A stretch of DNA of 64,000 bases, taken from NCBI RefSeq assembly GCF_023955655.1, contig NZ_JAMXHT010000002.1:372001-436000 (forward strand), read 5' to 3'. Shown piece after piece: positions 7,152 to 15,721 of this stretch; position 1 is the stretch's first letter, and each line of letters opens with the position of its first letter. A program made the translations under genes and the position numbers. The notes beneath the pieces were generated by a model that was not told the DNA's origin, did not search any database, and worked only from the letters and a program-made list of their open reading frames with translations. The stretch is from Ralstonia soli. Its GTDB lineage: Bacteria; Pseudomonadota; Gammaproteobacteria; Burkholderiales; Burkholderiaceae.

Positions 7152-8975
7152 TCAGCGATGCGGCCAGGGTTTGGCAGGTGCGCCCATCACAGGCTCGCCC
7201 AGCAGCGGCGTCGACAGGGCGTAGGCGCCGTCTTCGGTAAAGGCCCAGATGATGTTGCGGTCGTACTCGGTGTAGATCGCGAACACGCCCTTGCCCAGCG
7301 TATACGACGGCAATTGCGTCTCGTCAGCCAGCGCAGGGATGAAGTAGCCCGCGATGGACGGGTGCGCAGGGTCCTTCACGTCATAGATCTGCACGCCCGC
7401 GTTGTAGAACGAATACGGCACCACGCCCTGTTTCCAGCCGCCCGGCTGGCCGATGGCGTTGGCACGTTTCGGGCCGTAGTTGCCGCCGCGCTGGCAGAAG
7501 CTGGTGAACGGCGCGCCTGGCGGGATCTCCGGCTCCGGCAGCTTGGTCGCGATCTTCAGGTGCTTCGGGTCGCGCGCGTCGACCACGAAGATGTCCTTGT
7601 ACGGCTCGTAGCAATCGCGGTTCATCGGATAGCCGTTGGTGAACACGTAGCCGGTGCGCGCGTATTGGCTCACGTCGGCGTTGTCGTATTCGGTACCGGC
7701 AAAGCTCGGTGGCGTGTTCACGTTGCTGAGCAGCTTCGGCTTGGCCGGGTCCGACAGGTCGAACGAATACAGCCCTAGGCCGCCCATCGCGCCGAAGCCG
7801 ATCTTGCCGCCGGCTTCCAGCGGCTTGGGCAGGAAGATCGGATTGCGCGAGCCCATCCACGACGTGCGGTTGCCGGCGCGCGGGTTCATCAAGTAGGCCT
7901 GCTCATGTTCGGCATTGCCCAGGATCTGGCCCGGCACGGCAATCTGCGAGACGAACTTCGGGTCGGCCGGGTCGGACATGTCCCACACCTGGTAGCCCGG
8001 TGAATACAGATAGTTCGGGTACTCGGTCAGCGCATAGCTGTCGTCTGGTGCGGAAGACAGGATCATGTACTTGCCACCGTAGTACTCGGGCGCATCCAGC
8101 GAACCCGAGCCCTGCTGCTGGCCGATCGGTGCATCGGGGTGCTGGTAGTCGGTCGTGCGGGTGGCGAGCAGCTTCCACTGGTCGGGCAGCGGGCCGTCCA
8201 TCTCGAACACCTTGAAGCCCTTGAGCGAGTTGTAGTTGCGCTGGGCGGCCACCTTGTCTGGCTGATCGATCTTCTCGGTCATCAGGCCATAGCGCCCGAT
8301 CTCGAACGAGGCCACCAGCACCGGCTTGCCGAGCTTCTTGCTCCACGCAATCGTGGCGCCGCCCAGGTAGTCCTGCACGGTGTTCGGGTTGTACTTCTCG
8401 CTCGAACCCTTCGGGCCCCACACGCCGCCCTTGGAGAACACGACCTTGCCGTTGGCCGGGTCGGTCACATCCATGATGCGCAGGTAGTCGCGGTCGTGGA
8501 TGTAGAGGTAACGCTTGCCCTGGAAGTCGACGATGTTGTTCCACGCGTGGAAGGGGGAGCCGACGCCCGGATAGAACGCCAGCACTTTCACGTTCTTGGC
8601 GTAGCTCTTTTTGTCCCAGGTGGTCATTTCACCGGGGAAGCGCTTGCCTTCGTGCACTTCCGGCGAGGCCTTCGGCCAGATGAACTTGCCGGTGGCCGGG
8701 TCCATGCCGTAGTCGACGCCGGCTTTGAGCGGCGCCGGTTTGCGGTCGGGCGTCAGGCGCAGCCAGCCGGCCAGGTACGGGTCTTTGACGTTGGGGGTGC
8801 CGGGCGTGCCAGACGGGGCGGCTGCGGGCGCCTGGCTGGCAGTCGCCTCGCCATGTGCGGCAGGGGCCGGCGGCTCGGACGCCGTCACCAGCGACGAGGC
8901 CGTGGCAAGGATGAACGCGAGCGTCGCACCCTGGGTCAGGGCGGTTTGCAGACGCTGATGTCGCGATCGAAGCAT
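7152..8975 (-). CDS. Secreted LVIVD-repeat (beta-propeller-like) protein
   Basis: 607 residues with a signal peptide ending near residue 32 and an Ala/Pro-rich linker. Repeated units then carry the LVIVD signature: LRIMDVTDPANG, YQVWDMSDPADP, LYSFDLSDPAKP, IFVVDARDPKHL and VQIYDVKDPAHP. Such repeats build propeller-like surfaces. Only two cysteines are evident in the mature part (NRDCYEP and SFCQRG), so one disulfide is possible. No catalytic motif is recognisable. It lies 27 bp downstream of a porin gene and 70 bp upstream of a cytochrome c gene on one strand. A role in periplasmic binding or oxidation of the compound admitted by the porin is speculation. Confidence 0.8.
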   Translation of the reverse strand: MLRSRHQRLQTALTQGATLAFILATASSLVTASEPPAPAAHGEATASQAPAAAPSGTPGTPNVKDPYLAGWLRLTPDRKPAPLKAGVDYGMDPATGKFIWPKASPEVHEGKRFPGEMTTWDKKSYAKNVKVLAFYPGVGSPFHAWNNIVDFQGKRYLYIHDRDYLRIMDVTDPANGKVVFSKGGVWGPKGSSEKYNPNTVQDYLGGATIAWSKKLGKPVLVASFEIGRYGLMTEKIDQPDKVAAQRNYNSLKGFKVFEMDGPLPDQWKLLATRTTDYQHPDAPIGQQQGSGSLDAPEYYGGKYMILSSAPDDSYALTEYPNYLYSPGYQVWDMSDPADPKFVSQIAVPGQILGNAEHEQAYLMNPRAGNRTSWMGSRNPIFLPKPLEAGGKIGFGAMGGLGLYSFDLSDPAKPKLLSNVNTPPSFAGTEYDNADVSQYARTGYVFTNGYPMNRDCYEPYKDIFVVDARDPKHLKIATKLPEPEIPPGAPFTSFCQRGGNYGPKRANAIGQPGGWKQGVVPYSFYNAGVQIYDVKDPAHPSIAGYFIPALADETQLPSYTLGKGVFAIYTEYDRNIIWAFTEDGAYALSTPLLGEPVMGAPAKPWPHR

Positions 8976-9002
8976 GGGGTTCCTCCTGAAAATGAAGACG
9001 GA

Positions 9003-10043
9003 TCAGAATGCGTGTCGGATACCGACCTGGAAGCCGGTCGGGCTCTGGCCGGCGTTCGGGTAGGCCTGCCACGTCACCGGGTAGGGGACGGACACGTTGT
9101 TCTTGAGCTTGATGTGCGCGACCGTCGCGTACAGGTCGGTCCGCTTGGACAGCCCGTAGATGTAGCCGGCCACGAAGCCCACGGCGTTGGAGACCTTCAC
9201 GTTGTTGTCGTCGTGGCGGTACACGGCGCTGGCGTAGACGCGGCTGCGGCCGTCGATGTTCCAGCGTGCACCGAGCTGCGCATCCCAGCCGCGCGAGTTG
9301 AACGCAACGTACGGCGGGTAGGCGTAGTAGCCGTTGTAGGTGTGGAAGATGGCCGTGGGCTCGAAGCCGCCGATCTTGTAGACGGCCGAAAAGTAGTTGT
9401 CGCGCGACGAGTTGATGCGCCCGCTGTTGAAGATGTCGCGCGTGTATTGCAGTTCGCTCACCGCGCCCAGGAAGATCGGGCCGTTGCGGTATTCCAGGCT
9501 CGTGCTCAGGAAGCGCCCGGCGCGCGTGGTGTCTTCCAGACCGGTGGCATACATGACGCGGCCGGTGAAGTTGTAGAAGGTGGGCGTCTTGTACTGGATG
9601 GCGTTGTCCACGCGGTACGACGCGTAGAAGAACTCCATGTTGTTGACCATGCTGAAGTCCGCCGCCCAGCTCGGGTCGGCATAGCCGGCAATCCAGTACG
9701 ACGGCGTGAACTGGCGGCCCAGCGTGATCTCCCCATACTTGTCACTCTTCAGACCCACGAAGGATTGGCGGAACTGCGTCGCTTGCTTGCCGTCGTCTGC
9801 CGTGAACATCGGCTCGATCGTGAACACGGCGCGGTTGCCGTCGCCCAGGTCTTCCACGCCACTGATGTTGAAGCGCGAGTTGTTCAGCCCGCCGCTGGAC
9901 AGGCGCGTGGTCGTGCCGTTGCCGGACGAGATCAGGTGCGAGATGTTCAGGTCGACGTAGCCCGACAGCCGGACACGCGAGTCAGCCTGCGCCGTGGCGC
10001 ACACGCACAGCAGGGCGCCGGCGGCGATGAGGTTCCTTTTCAT
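9003..10043 (-). CDS. Gram-negative general porin, OmpC-like
   Basis: 346 residues with a signal peptide cleaved near ATAQA-D (about 21). The N-terminus has porin beta-strands (VRLSGYVDLN), and GVEDLGDGNRAVFTIEPMF and GEITLGRQFTPSYW are standard betaproteobacterial porin segments. It ends in the BAM-recognised VGIRHAF with terminal Phe. It should form a trimeric outer-membrane channel. It is the first gene of an operon with the LVIVD protein and cytochrome c. A TATAAT -10 candidate (10186-10181, minus strand) and a TGTGTATACACA palindrome lie upstream, so substrate-dependent expression through the GntR regulator is likely. Confidence 0.93.
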   Translation of the reverse strand: MKRNLIAAGALLCVCATAQADSRVRLSGYVDLNISHLISSGNGTTTRLSSGGLNNSRFNISGVEDLGDGNRAVFTIEPMFTADDGKQATQFRQSFVGLKSDKYGEITLGRQFTPSYWIAGYADPSWAADFSMVNNMEFFYASYRVDNAIQYKTPTFYNFTGRVMYATGLEDTTRAGRFLSTSLEYRNGPIFLGAVSELQYTRDIFNSGRINSSRDNYFSAVYKIGGFEPTAIFHTYNGYYAYPPYVAFNSRGWDAQLGARWNIDGRSRVYASAVYRHDDNNVKVSNAVGFVAGYIYGLSKRTDLYATVAHIKLKNNVSVPYPVTWQAYPNAGQSPTGFQVGIRHAF

Positions 10044-10157
10044 TGGGTCTCCGAGTTCTTGTGTTTTTACTGCAGGGAGGGCGGCGCGTGCAGCGGCAGA
10101 TCGTGCTGTCCGCCTTGTGCTGGCGTGGCCGGCTCTAAGGCCCTACCTGTCTGCGTT

Positions 10158-10169
10158 TGTGTATACACA
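10158..10169. promoter_or_regulatory. TGTGTATACACA palindrome, proposed GntR operator site A
   Basis: A perfect 12-bp palindrome, 115 bp before the porin ATG (10043, minus strand). Reading toward the porin it lies 11 bp downstream of a TATAAT hexamer (10186-10181), so it would cover the transcription start. The same GTATAC-centred palindrome recurs at 12821 and 15743, both at promoters in this island. A half-like copy, TTTATACAAAAC, lies at 10221-10232. The GntR-FCD gene at 14875 is the obvious candidate for the binding protein. Confidence 0.6.
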
Positions 10170-10275
10170 GACTGGAAAAAATTATACGTAGAGATTCATT
10201 TGAATTTAGAGCTTTATTTTTTTATACAAAACGGCGATTTGGTTATAGCGGGTTCACCCGGATAGCCAGCGCGCG

Positions 10276-11295
10276 TCAGAACAGATGCCGGATGCCCACG
10301 GCATACGTCATTGCCGTGGAAGAACCGCTTTGCCGGTCGTAGAGCGCCACGGCATAGACGTCCGTGCGCTTGGAGAACGCGTAGTCGAGCCCCGCCGCAG
10401 CCGTATTGCGCGTGCTGGAGACGCCGTGCGGCGCAGTACGGCGCGTGTTGGCCCATTCGCCCAAGAGCGACAGCTGCGCGGTCAGGGGCACGGACGCACC
10501 CACCTCATAGGTGTGCGAGCCGATATCGGTGGCGTTGGTGCGCGTGCCCTGGACGGCGCCATACAGCTTCAGCCAGGCAAAGTCGTAGGTGGCGCCGGCC
10601 AGGTAGGCGTCCTGGCTGGGCGCGGGTGTCCCCGCGACGATCCGGTTGCGTTGCACGGTTGCGACGGCAGTGAACGGCCCCGCCGTGTAATGCAGCGATG
10701 CGGCAGCGTTGTACATGCCCGACATGCCGGGTTTGCCGCCCAGCGCATACACGGCCGTCGCTTTCAGGCCGTTGAGGCTGGGTGTGCTGTACTGGATGCC
10801 GTCGTTCCACACCGTGTCGCCTGCGGTGGCGCCGCCGTATGACGCGACAAACGTCTGCATCACCAGCGGCGAGAACAGGATCGACGCCTGGAACGGGTTC
10901 AGCGTCTGCTCGCCCAGATACATCAGGTTGGTATGCCGCCCGAACGTCAGCTTGCCGAAATTGCCCTCCAGGCCGACATAGCTGTTGCGGCCCCAGAACG
11001 GGTCGGCCGAGGTGCGGCCGGTACCGCCGGTGTCGGGCTGGAAGAAGCTTTCCAGCACGGCGATGGCACGGGTGCCGCCGCCCAGGTCTTCGGTGGTCTT
11101 GATGCCCCAGTAGGGCGCGGTCAGGCCAGGAGCCTGCTGCATCAGCGTGGCGGGTGGGCCGCCACTGCGCTTGGAGCTCGCCATGTCGAGTCCAACCAGG
11201 CCGTACAGCGTGACAGAGGTTTGCGCCGGGGCGCAGTGCGACACGGACAGGCTGGCCACGCAAAGGGCCAGCGCAGGCAACGAGCGAGCGTGCAT
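10276..11295 (-). CDS. Gram-negative porin, second copy
   Basis: 339 residues from MHARSLPAL, with GGGGGA five bases before the ATG. A signal peptide runs to about residue 25 and is followed by the porin start TSVTLYGLVGLD. GIKTTEDLGGGTRAIAVLESFF and GKLTFGRHTN are family segments, and the C-terminus is VGIRHLF with terminal Phe. It is distinct from the other porin gene 230 bp away. It is the last gene after a VOC and a D-2-hydroxyacid dehydrogenase gene, 71 bp past the latter. Two catabolic-operon porins on both sides of one operator region suggest dedicated uptake. Confidence 0.93.
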   Translation of the reverse strand: MHARSLPALALCVASLSVSHCAPAQTSVTLYGLVGLDMASSKRSGGPPATLMQQAPGLTAPYWGIKTTEDLGGGTRAIAVLESFFQPDTGGTGRTSADPFWGRNSYVGLEGNFGKLTFGRHTNLMYLGEQTLNPFQASILFSPLVMQTFVASYGGATAGDTVWNDGIQYSTPSLNGLKATAVYALGGKPGMSGMYNAAASLHYTAGPFTAVATVQRNRIVAGTPAPSQDAYLAGATYDFAWLKLYGAVQGTRTNATDIGSHTYEVGASVPLTAQLSLLGEWANTRRTAPHGVSSTRNTAAAGLDYAFSKRTDVYAVALYDRQSGSSTAMTYAVGIRHLF

Positions 11296-11366
11296 GAAGA
11301 TCCCCCAGGGTTTGGGAGTGGGCGGGAAGGCGCAGCCGGCTTTCGCGCTGGCCGCGCCGGCGGCTT

Positions 11367-12311
11367 TCAGGCGCTGGGTATTGCGAGCTCCACGCGGGCG
11401 CGCGCGAAGTGCTGAGACAGGCTGGCGAGCAGCGCATCCCGTTGCGCCAGCCACGACGCGGGCGAACGGCCGGCCATGTGCGGCGTGATCAGGACGTCCC
11501 GGTGGCCGAAGAGCGCGGCGGGCACCTCCGGCTCGTTCTCGATGACGTCGAGCCCTACGCCGGCAATCTCCCCGGCATCCAAGGCATCGAGCAGCGCGCG
11601 GGTATCCAGCACCGAACCGCGCGACACGTTCACGACGTAGCCCGATTTGCCGAGCGCCTGCAGCACGGGGCGATCGACCAGATGCCGCGTCTCGGGGCCG
11701 CCGTTGCAGGCGATGACGAGGAAGTCGCTCACAGCGGCCAGTGCCGTTGCGCTGGCGTAGTACTGGCCCGGCGCATCGCGCTGCGGGCGGCGACCGTGAT
11801 AGCCGATCGTCATTGCAAAGCCTTGCGCGCGGGCGGCAATCAGCCTGCCGATGCGGCCCATGCCGACAATGCCGAGCGTGGCGCCGGTCAGCGTGGGTCG
11901 GGCCTGGCGCGACTGCTGCCACCGGCCCTGCTGCACGGCGGCGGTGAGCGGCGCATAGCCTCGCGCCAAGGCCAGCAGCATGCCGAACGCATGGTCGGCC
12001 ACCGTGTCGGCATTGGTGCCCGGCGCATGCGTGACGACGATGCCGCGCTGCGCTGCTGTTTTCATGTCGACGTTTTCATACCCGGCACCAAACGCGCAGA
12101 CGATCTCCAATGCTGGCAACTGCGTCATCTGCGCATCGGACAAGCCCGTCGAACCATTGGTGACGACGGCCCGGATTGTGGCGGCGTCCGGCACATCGCG
12201 CGGCATGCCGTCGGGGTAGTGGTGCAGCGTGTACTGCTTGCGCAATGCCGCGAGCGTCGATTCCGGCAACGCGATCAGGGCGAGCACCGCGGGCGGCGCC
12301 AGCTTGCTCAT
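11367..12311 (-). CDS. D-2-hydroxyacid dehydrogenase (NAD-dependent)
   Basis: 314 residues. The Rossmann motif GIVGMGRIGRLIA lies near residues 149-161. The catalytic triad is visible as Arg in VNVSRGSVLD, Glu in GLDVIENEP and His in LITPHMAG. The enzyme interconverts a 2-hydroxy and a 2-oxo acid; hydroxypyruvate/glyoxylate reductases are the nearest named group. Its ATG overlaps the VOC stop by 4 nt, and I rejected longer upstream starts for that reason. It probably handles an oxo acid released by the DapA-like or FAH-type enzymes of the same regulon; that is inference. Confidence 0.9.
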   Translation of the reverse strand: MSKLAPPAVLALIALPESTLAALRKQYTLHHYPDGMPRDVPDAATIRAVVTNGSTGLSDAQMTQLPALEIVCAFGAGYENVDMKTAAQRGIVVTHAPGTNADTVADHAFGMLLALARGYAPLTAAVQQGRWQQSRQARPTLTGATLGIVGMGRIGRLIAARAQGFAMTIGYHGRRPQRDAPGQYYASATALAAVSDFLVIACNGGPETRHLVDRPVLQALGKSGYVVNVSRGSVLDTRALLDALDAGEIAGVGLDVIENEPEVPAALFGHRDVLITPHMAGRSPASWLAQRDALLASLSQHFARARVELAIPSA

Positions 12312-12718
12312 GACTGTGCGGGCGCCACGTCTTTCACCGCGCCTTTCCAGCCGTTCTCGGTGATGTCGAAGACGGTGCCGTCGGGCATGCGGTACTTCAC
12401 CTCGTAGAACACGTTCGGGTCTTTCTCGTGGCGCCCGGTCAGGTAGGTGCCGCCTGCGGCCACGACACGCGCGGCCGTCTCTTCCACGCTGTCGACCCAC
12501 ATGCCGAAGTGGATCACGCCGCGCACGTCTTTCAGGCCGGCGTAGCCCGGTACGGTCTCGTCCTTGAAGTTGAGCAGCGCGACGTTCATCGTGCCGTCCG
12601 TCATGTAGATGCCGCGCATGGCGTTGCCGGCGCGGCGCATGCCGAAGGCTTTCTCAAAGAATTGGGCGGCGGCTTCCGGGTCTTCAACGGAAAGCGCGAT
12701 ATGGCGAAGTTTGTCCAT
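12308..12718 (-). CDS. VOC family protein (glyoxalase/dioxygenase superfamily)
   Basis: 136 residues from MDKLRHIALSVED. The fold markers are RHIALSVEDPEAAAQFFEKAFGM at the N-terminus (first metal His at 6), VIHFGMWVDSVEE in the middle and MPDGTVFDITENGW at the end. These give a VOC metal site with His/His/Asp-Glu type ligands. The start at 12718 is preferred over 12799, because GAGG lies upstream and family proteins begin with this motif. It is the first gene of the minus operon with the dehydrogenase and a porin, divergent from the hydrolase/DapA genes across the site B operator. Confidence 0.85.
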   Translation of the reverse strand: MDKLRHIALSVEDPEAAAQFFEKAFGMRRAGNAMRGIYMTDGTMNVALLNFKDETVPGYAGLKDVRGVIHFGMWVDSVEETAARVVAAGGTYLTGRHEKDPNVFYEVKYRMPDGTVFDITENGWKGAVKDVAPAQS

Positions 12719-12820
12719 ATGGGTGTCCTCAATGCGGGGTCGGCGTGCGACGGGATGGAAGGTGTCGCGACTGTGCCGCAAGTTCGGCGGCTCATTCATT
12801 GGGTATACTACTTACACATC

Positions 12821-12830
12821 GTGTATACAC
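12821..12830. promoter_or_regulatory. GTGTATACAC palindrome, proposed GntR operator site B
   Basis: A perfect 10-bp palindrome in the 209-bp gap between the divergent VOC (12718, minus) and alpha/beta hydrolase (12928, plus) genes, followed by AAAAC as at site C. GGTATACT lies 18 bp away at 12802-12809 and could serve as a -10 on either strand. One bound dimer could control both divergent operons. The remainder of the gap shows no other gene-like feature. Confidence 0.55.
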
Positions 12831-12927
12831 AAAACAGAATTTATATACCAGAATAAGCCTCAATCGCCGTTCGAGAGAAATCCCCAGCCGGTGGACTTCG
12901 CTTCGGATGTCACGCAGGAGGCCTTGG

Positions 12928-13875
12928 ATGCACGCTTTGCAGGAACCGCTCGGCAATCTTTCCGCCGAGCTCAGGCAGCGCTTTGCGCAGATCGGCGCGG
13001 TATGGGGGCGTGATATCAACGCGCACCGCGATCTGGTGATCGCGGCCTATACGCCGCTGGTGGCGGCGGCGGCCAATGACGTGGCGGACGCCTGTGAAGT
13101 GCAGCGTGACCAGCCCTACGGGCCGGACGAGCGCCAGCGACTGGACGTCTTCGTTCACACCGCAACGCGCGAGGCGGGCCAGGCTGATGTGGTGGTGTTC
13201 GTGCACGGCGGCGCGTTTTTGCGCGGCAGCAAGAGCTTCAACGGGCTGATCTACGACAACGTGTCGCGCTGGTTTGCGCGGCAGGGGTGCGTGGCGATCA
13301 ACGTGGAATACCGGCTGGCACCGCAGGCGCCGTATCCCGCCGGGGCGGAGGATGTTGCGGCCGCGCTCGACTGGGTGCGCACGCATGCCGCTGGGCTGGG
13401 TGGCAATCCGCAGCGGATCTTCCTGGTCGGGCACTCGGCGGGTGGAGCGCATGTCGCCACGTACCTCGCCGATCCGGTATTGGCTGCGCGGCGCAGCGTG
13501 CCGGTGGCAGGTGCGGTGCTGATCAGCGCCCGCGTGGTTGCCGACGTGCTGCCCGACAACCCCAACGCAGCCGGCGTGCGTGCGTATTTCGGGGATGACG
13601 CTGCCTTGTATGAAGAGCGCTCACCGCTCGCCCATGCAGAGCGCATCGACGTGCCGCTGATGGTGGTCGTGGCCGAACACGAAAACCCGTATCTCGACGC
13701 TTATGGCGCGGCCTTCTTCGAGCGCGTAGCCCAGGCACGCCAGCGCACGGGCCGCCCTGCGCGGGCGCCGCGCTTCGTGCAGATGCTCCGGCACAACCAC
13801 ACCTCGGTGGTCGCGCATTTCGATTCCGGCGAGACGCTGCTCGGCGACGCGATGCTCGATTTCTTCCGCGCCTGA
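12928..13875 (+). CDS. Alpha/beta hydrolase of the HGG (carboxylesterase/arylformamidase-like) type
   Basis: 315 residues from the ATG at 12928, which has AGGAGG six bases upstream. The oxyanion-hole motif HGGAF lies at 93-97 and the nucleophile elbow GHSAGG at 168-173 (Ser170). The acid is probably in AEHENPYLD and the His is in LRHNHTSV. YGPDERQRLDVF before the first strand resembles kynurenine formamidase-like members, but short-chain esterases share it. It probably opens an ester, lactone or amide. DapA follows 49 bp downstream in the same operon. Confidence 0.88.
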   Translation: MHALQEPLGNLSAELRQRFAQIGAVWGRDINAHRDLVIAAYTPLVAAAANDVADACEVQRDQPYGPDERQRLDVFVHTATREAGQADVVVFVHGGAFLRGSKSFNGLIYDNVSRWFARQGCVAINVEYRLAPQAPYPAGAEDVAAALDWVRTHAAGLGGNPQRIFLVGHSAGGAHVATYLADPVLAARRSVPVAGAVLISARVVADVLPDNPNAAGVRAYFGDDAALYEERSPLAHAERIDVPLMVVVAEHENPYLDAYGAAFFERVAQARQRTGRPARAPRFVQMLRHNHTSVVAHFDSGETLLGDAMLDFFRA

Positions 13876-13924
13876 GGGCTTGCCGTTCCGTTCATCCAAC
13901 AGGAAAAGAAAACAGGAGATCCGC

Positions 13925-14848
13925 ATGTCCGCATTTGGCAAGCCGCGCGTGTTCGTGCCCGTCGTCACGCCGTTCCGTCCTGATCTGAGCGTCGATACGC
14001 CGCGTTTTGTCGCGTTCTGCCGCTGGGTGGTCGAGCAGGGCGCGGGGCTGGCCGTGTTCGGTACCAACAGCGAGGCCAACTCGCTGAGCCTGGCCGAACG
14101 CCGCGCGGTGCTCGATGCGGTGCTCGACGCCGACATCGACCCCGCGCAACTGCTGCCGGGCACCGGCGCCTGCGCCATCACCGAGGCGATTGAACTGACG
14201 CGCCATGCGGCGGCAGCCCATTGCGCGGGCGTGCTCATGCTGCCGCCGTTCTACTACCAGGGCGTGAGCGACGACGGCCTGTTTGCGTATTACTCCGAGG
14301 TCATCCAGGCTGTGGGGTCGGACACGCTGCGGGTGCTGCTGTATCACATCCCGCAGTTCACAGGCGTGCCGATCTCGCATGCGCTGATCGAGCGCCTGAT
14401 CGCCGCTTACCCGAACACCGTGGTCGGCATCAAGGACAGTTCAGGCGATTGGGCGAATACCGAGGCCATGCTCAAGCGCTTTCCTGGCTTTGCCGTGTTT
14501 CCTGCATCCGAAGCGTTGCTCGGCAAGGCACTGCCGCTGGGCGCGGCGGGCTGCATTTCAGCCACGGCCAACCTGCAGCCGCATGCGATTGCCCGCCTGC
14601 TGGCGGCGACCACGGCCGAAGACCGTGCCGTGTGGGAAAACAAGGTGACGGCGTTGCGCACGATCGTGCAGGCGCTGCCGATGATTCCAGCGCTCAAGGC
14701 CGTGGTGGCGCATCACATGCTGCACGCCGGCTGGGCCCGCGTGCGCCCGCCGCTGACGGCGTTCAGTGCAGAACAGGCAAGTGCGCTGCTGGCGCAGCTC
14801 GATGCGTTGGGGTTCTCGATGCCGCCGGCAGAGCAGGTGACGGCATGA
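13925..14848 (+). CDS. DapA/NAL superfamily aldolase or hydro-lyase
   Basis: 307 residues forming a class I Schiff-base TIM barrel. Lys170 in GIKDSSGD should bind the oxo-acid substrate, and Tyr140 in YHIPQFTG is the proton shuttle. The loop normally GTTGE is GTNSE here (46-50), so it is not ordinary dihydrodipicolinate synthase. The expected reaction is cleavage or dehydration of a 4-hydroxy-2-oxo acid giving pyruvate or a semialdehyde. It follows the alpha/beta hydrolase and converges with the gntR gene. Its catabolic context argues against lysine synthesis. Confidence 0.88.
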   Translation: MSAFGKPRVFVPVVTPFRPDLSVDTPRFVAFCRWVVEQGAGLAVFGTNSEANSLSLAERRAVLDAVLDADIDPAQLLPGTGACAITEAIELTRHAAAAHCAGVLMLPPFYYQGVSDDGLFAYYSEVIQAVGSDTLRVLLYHIPQFTGVPISHALIERLIAAYPNTVVGIKDSSGDWANTEAMLKRFPGFAVFPASEALLGKALPLGAAGCISATANLQPHAIARLLAATTAEDRAVWENKVTALRTIVQALPMIPALKAVVAHHMLHAGWARVRPPLTAFSAEQASALLAQLDALGFSMPPAEQVTA

Positions 14849-14874
14849 GCGTGATGTGCCGGTCGGAGGTGGCC

Positions 14875-15537
14875 TCAGGCGCTGGCGCGATTGCCGTGCT
14901 GCTGCTTCTTCAGGCGGCCCAGCACGACGATCGACAGCCGCGCGGTGTGGTCGCGCATCGCGTTGTAGGCGCGTTCCGGATCGGCGGCCAGGATGGCGGA
15001 GACGATCTCGCGGTGCTCGTCGGTAGCGGCTTCGAAGCGCGACGGCGTTGCCGGCTGCGCGGCGCGGAAGCCCGCCAGGCGCTGGCGCTGCACCGCAATG
15101 ATCGACGCCAGCGACTTGCTCTGCGCGCCCTTGCAGATCAGCTCGTGGAACTCGCGGTTGAGCTCGAAGTAGAGGGCTTCGTCACCGCGCGCGATGGCCT
15201 CGTTCATATCGCTCTGGAGCACCTCGAGCTGCTTCTTCTCGACCACGCTCATGCGTTGCGCGCTCAGGCGGCAGCAGAGCGCTTCAAGCTCGCACATGGC
15301 TTCGAGCATGTCGGCCAGTTCTTCGATGCTGAACTGTGCGACCACCACGCCCTTGCGCGGCGTGAGCTCGACCAGCCCGCGGACGGCCAGCTCGCGCAGG
15401 GCCTCGCGGATGGGCGTGCGCGACGCATTGAAACGCTCGGCCAGCGCCGCTTCTTCGAGCTTCTGACCGGGTTCAAGCGTGCCGTCGATGATCTCGTCGC
15501 ACAGCAGTCGATAGATTTTGGAAGAGAGCGTCGTCAT
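14875..15537 (-). CDS. GntR family regulator, FadR/FCD subfamily
   Basis: 220 residues. The N-terminal winged helix has KIYRLLCDEIIDGTLEPGQKL, then RFNASRTPIREALREL as the recognition helix (about 34-49). The all-helical FCD effector domain from about residue 85 includes Asp/His positions typical of metal-assisted carboxylate binding. It is divergent from the FAH/ABC operon and convergent with the DapA operon. The repeated TGTATACA palindromes in this island fit the short, symmetric sites such dimers bind. I propose it as the local repressor, released by a pathway acid. Confidence 0.93.
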   Translation of the reverse strand: MTTLSSKIYRLLCDEIIDGTLEPGQKLEEAALAERFNASRTPIREALRELAVRGLVELTPRKGVVVAQFSIEELADMLEAMCELEALCCRLSAQRMSVVEKKQLEVLQSDMNEAIARGDEALYFELNREFHELICKGAQSKSLASIIAVQRQRLAGFRAAQPATPSRFEAATDEHREIVSAILAADPERAYNAMRDHTARLSIVVLGRLKKQQHGNRASA

Positions 15538-15721
15538 CGTGGCAAGGGTGGGGTTGAGCGCAACGGCGTCTGCAGAGATGTGCGTCGCATTATGCGCCAG
15601 CCGCCCCCAAGGGCAACCCGATGCGATGCGTTGCGCGCGCAGTCTTTGGCATCAGCGGCTTGCCTGGGCGAGCCCATGGTCTGCCGGTTTTTCTGGAATG
15701 GGAGTATACGCTAGTTACATG

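Noticed and set aside
8139-10265. 708-codon plus-strand open frame
   Set aside because: Antisense to the LVIVD and porin genes and of low-complexity composition.
13925-14848. Housekeeping dihydrodipicolinate synthase (dapA)
   Set aside because: The GTTGE loop is changed to GTNSE and the gene lies in a catabolic operon.
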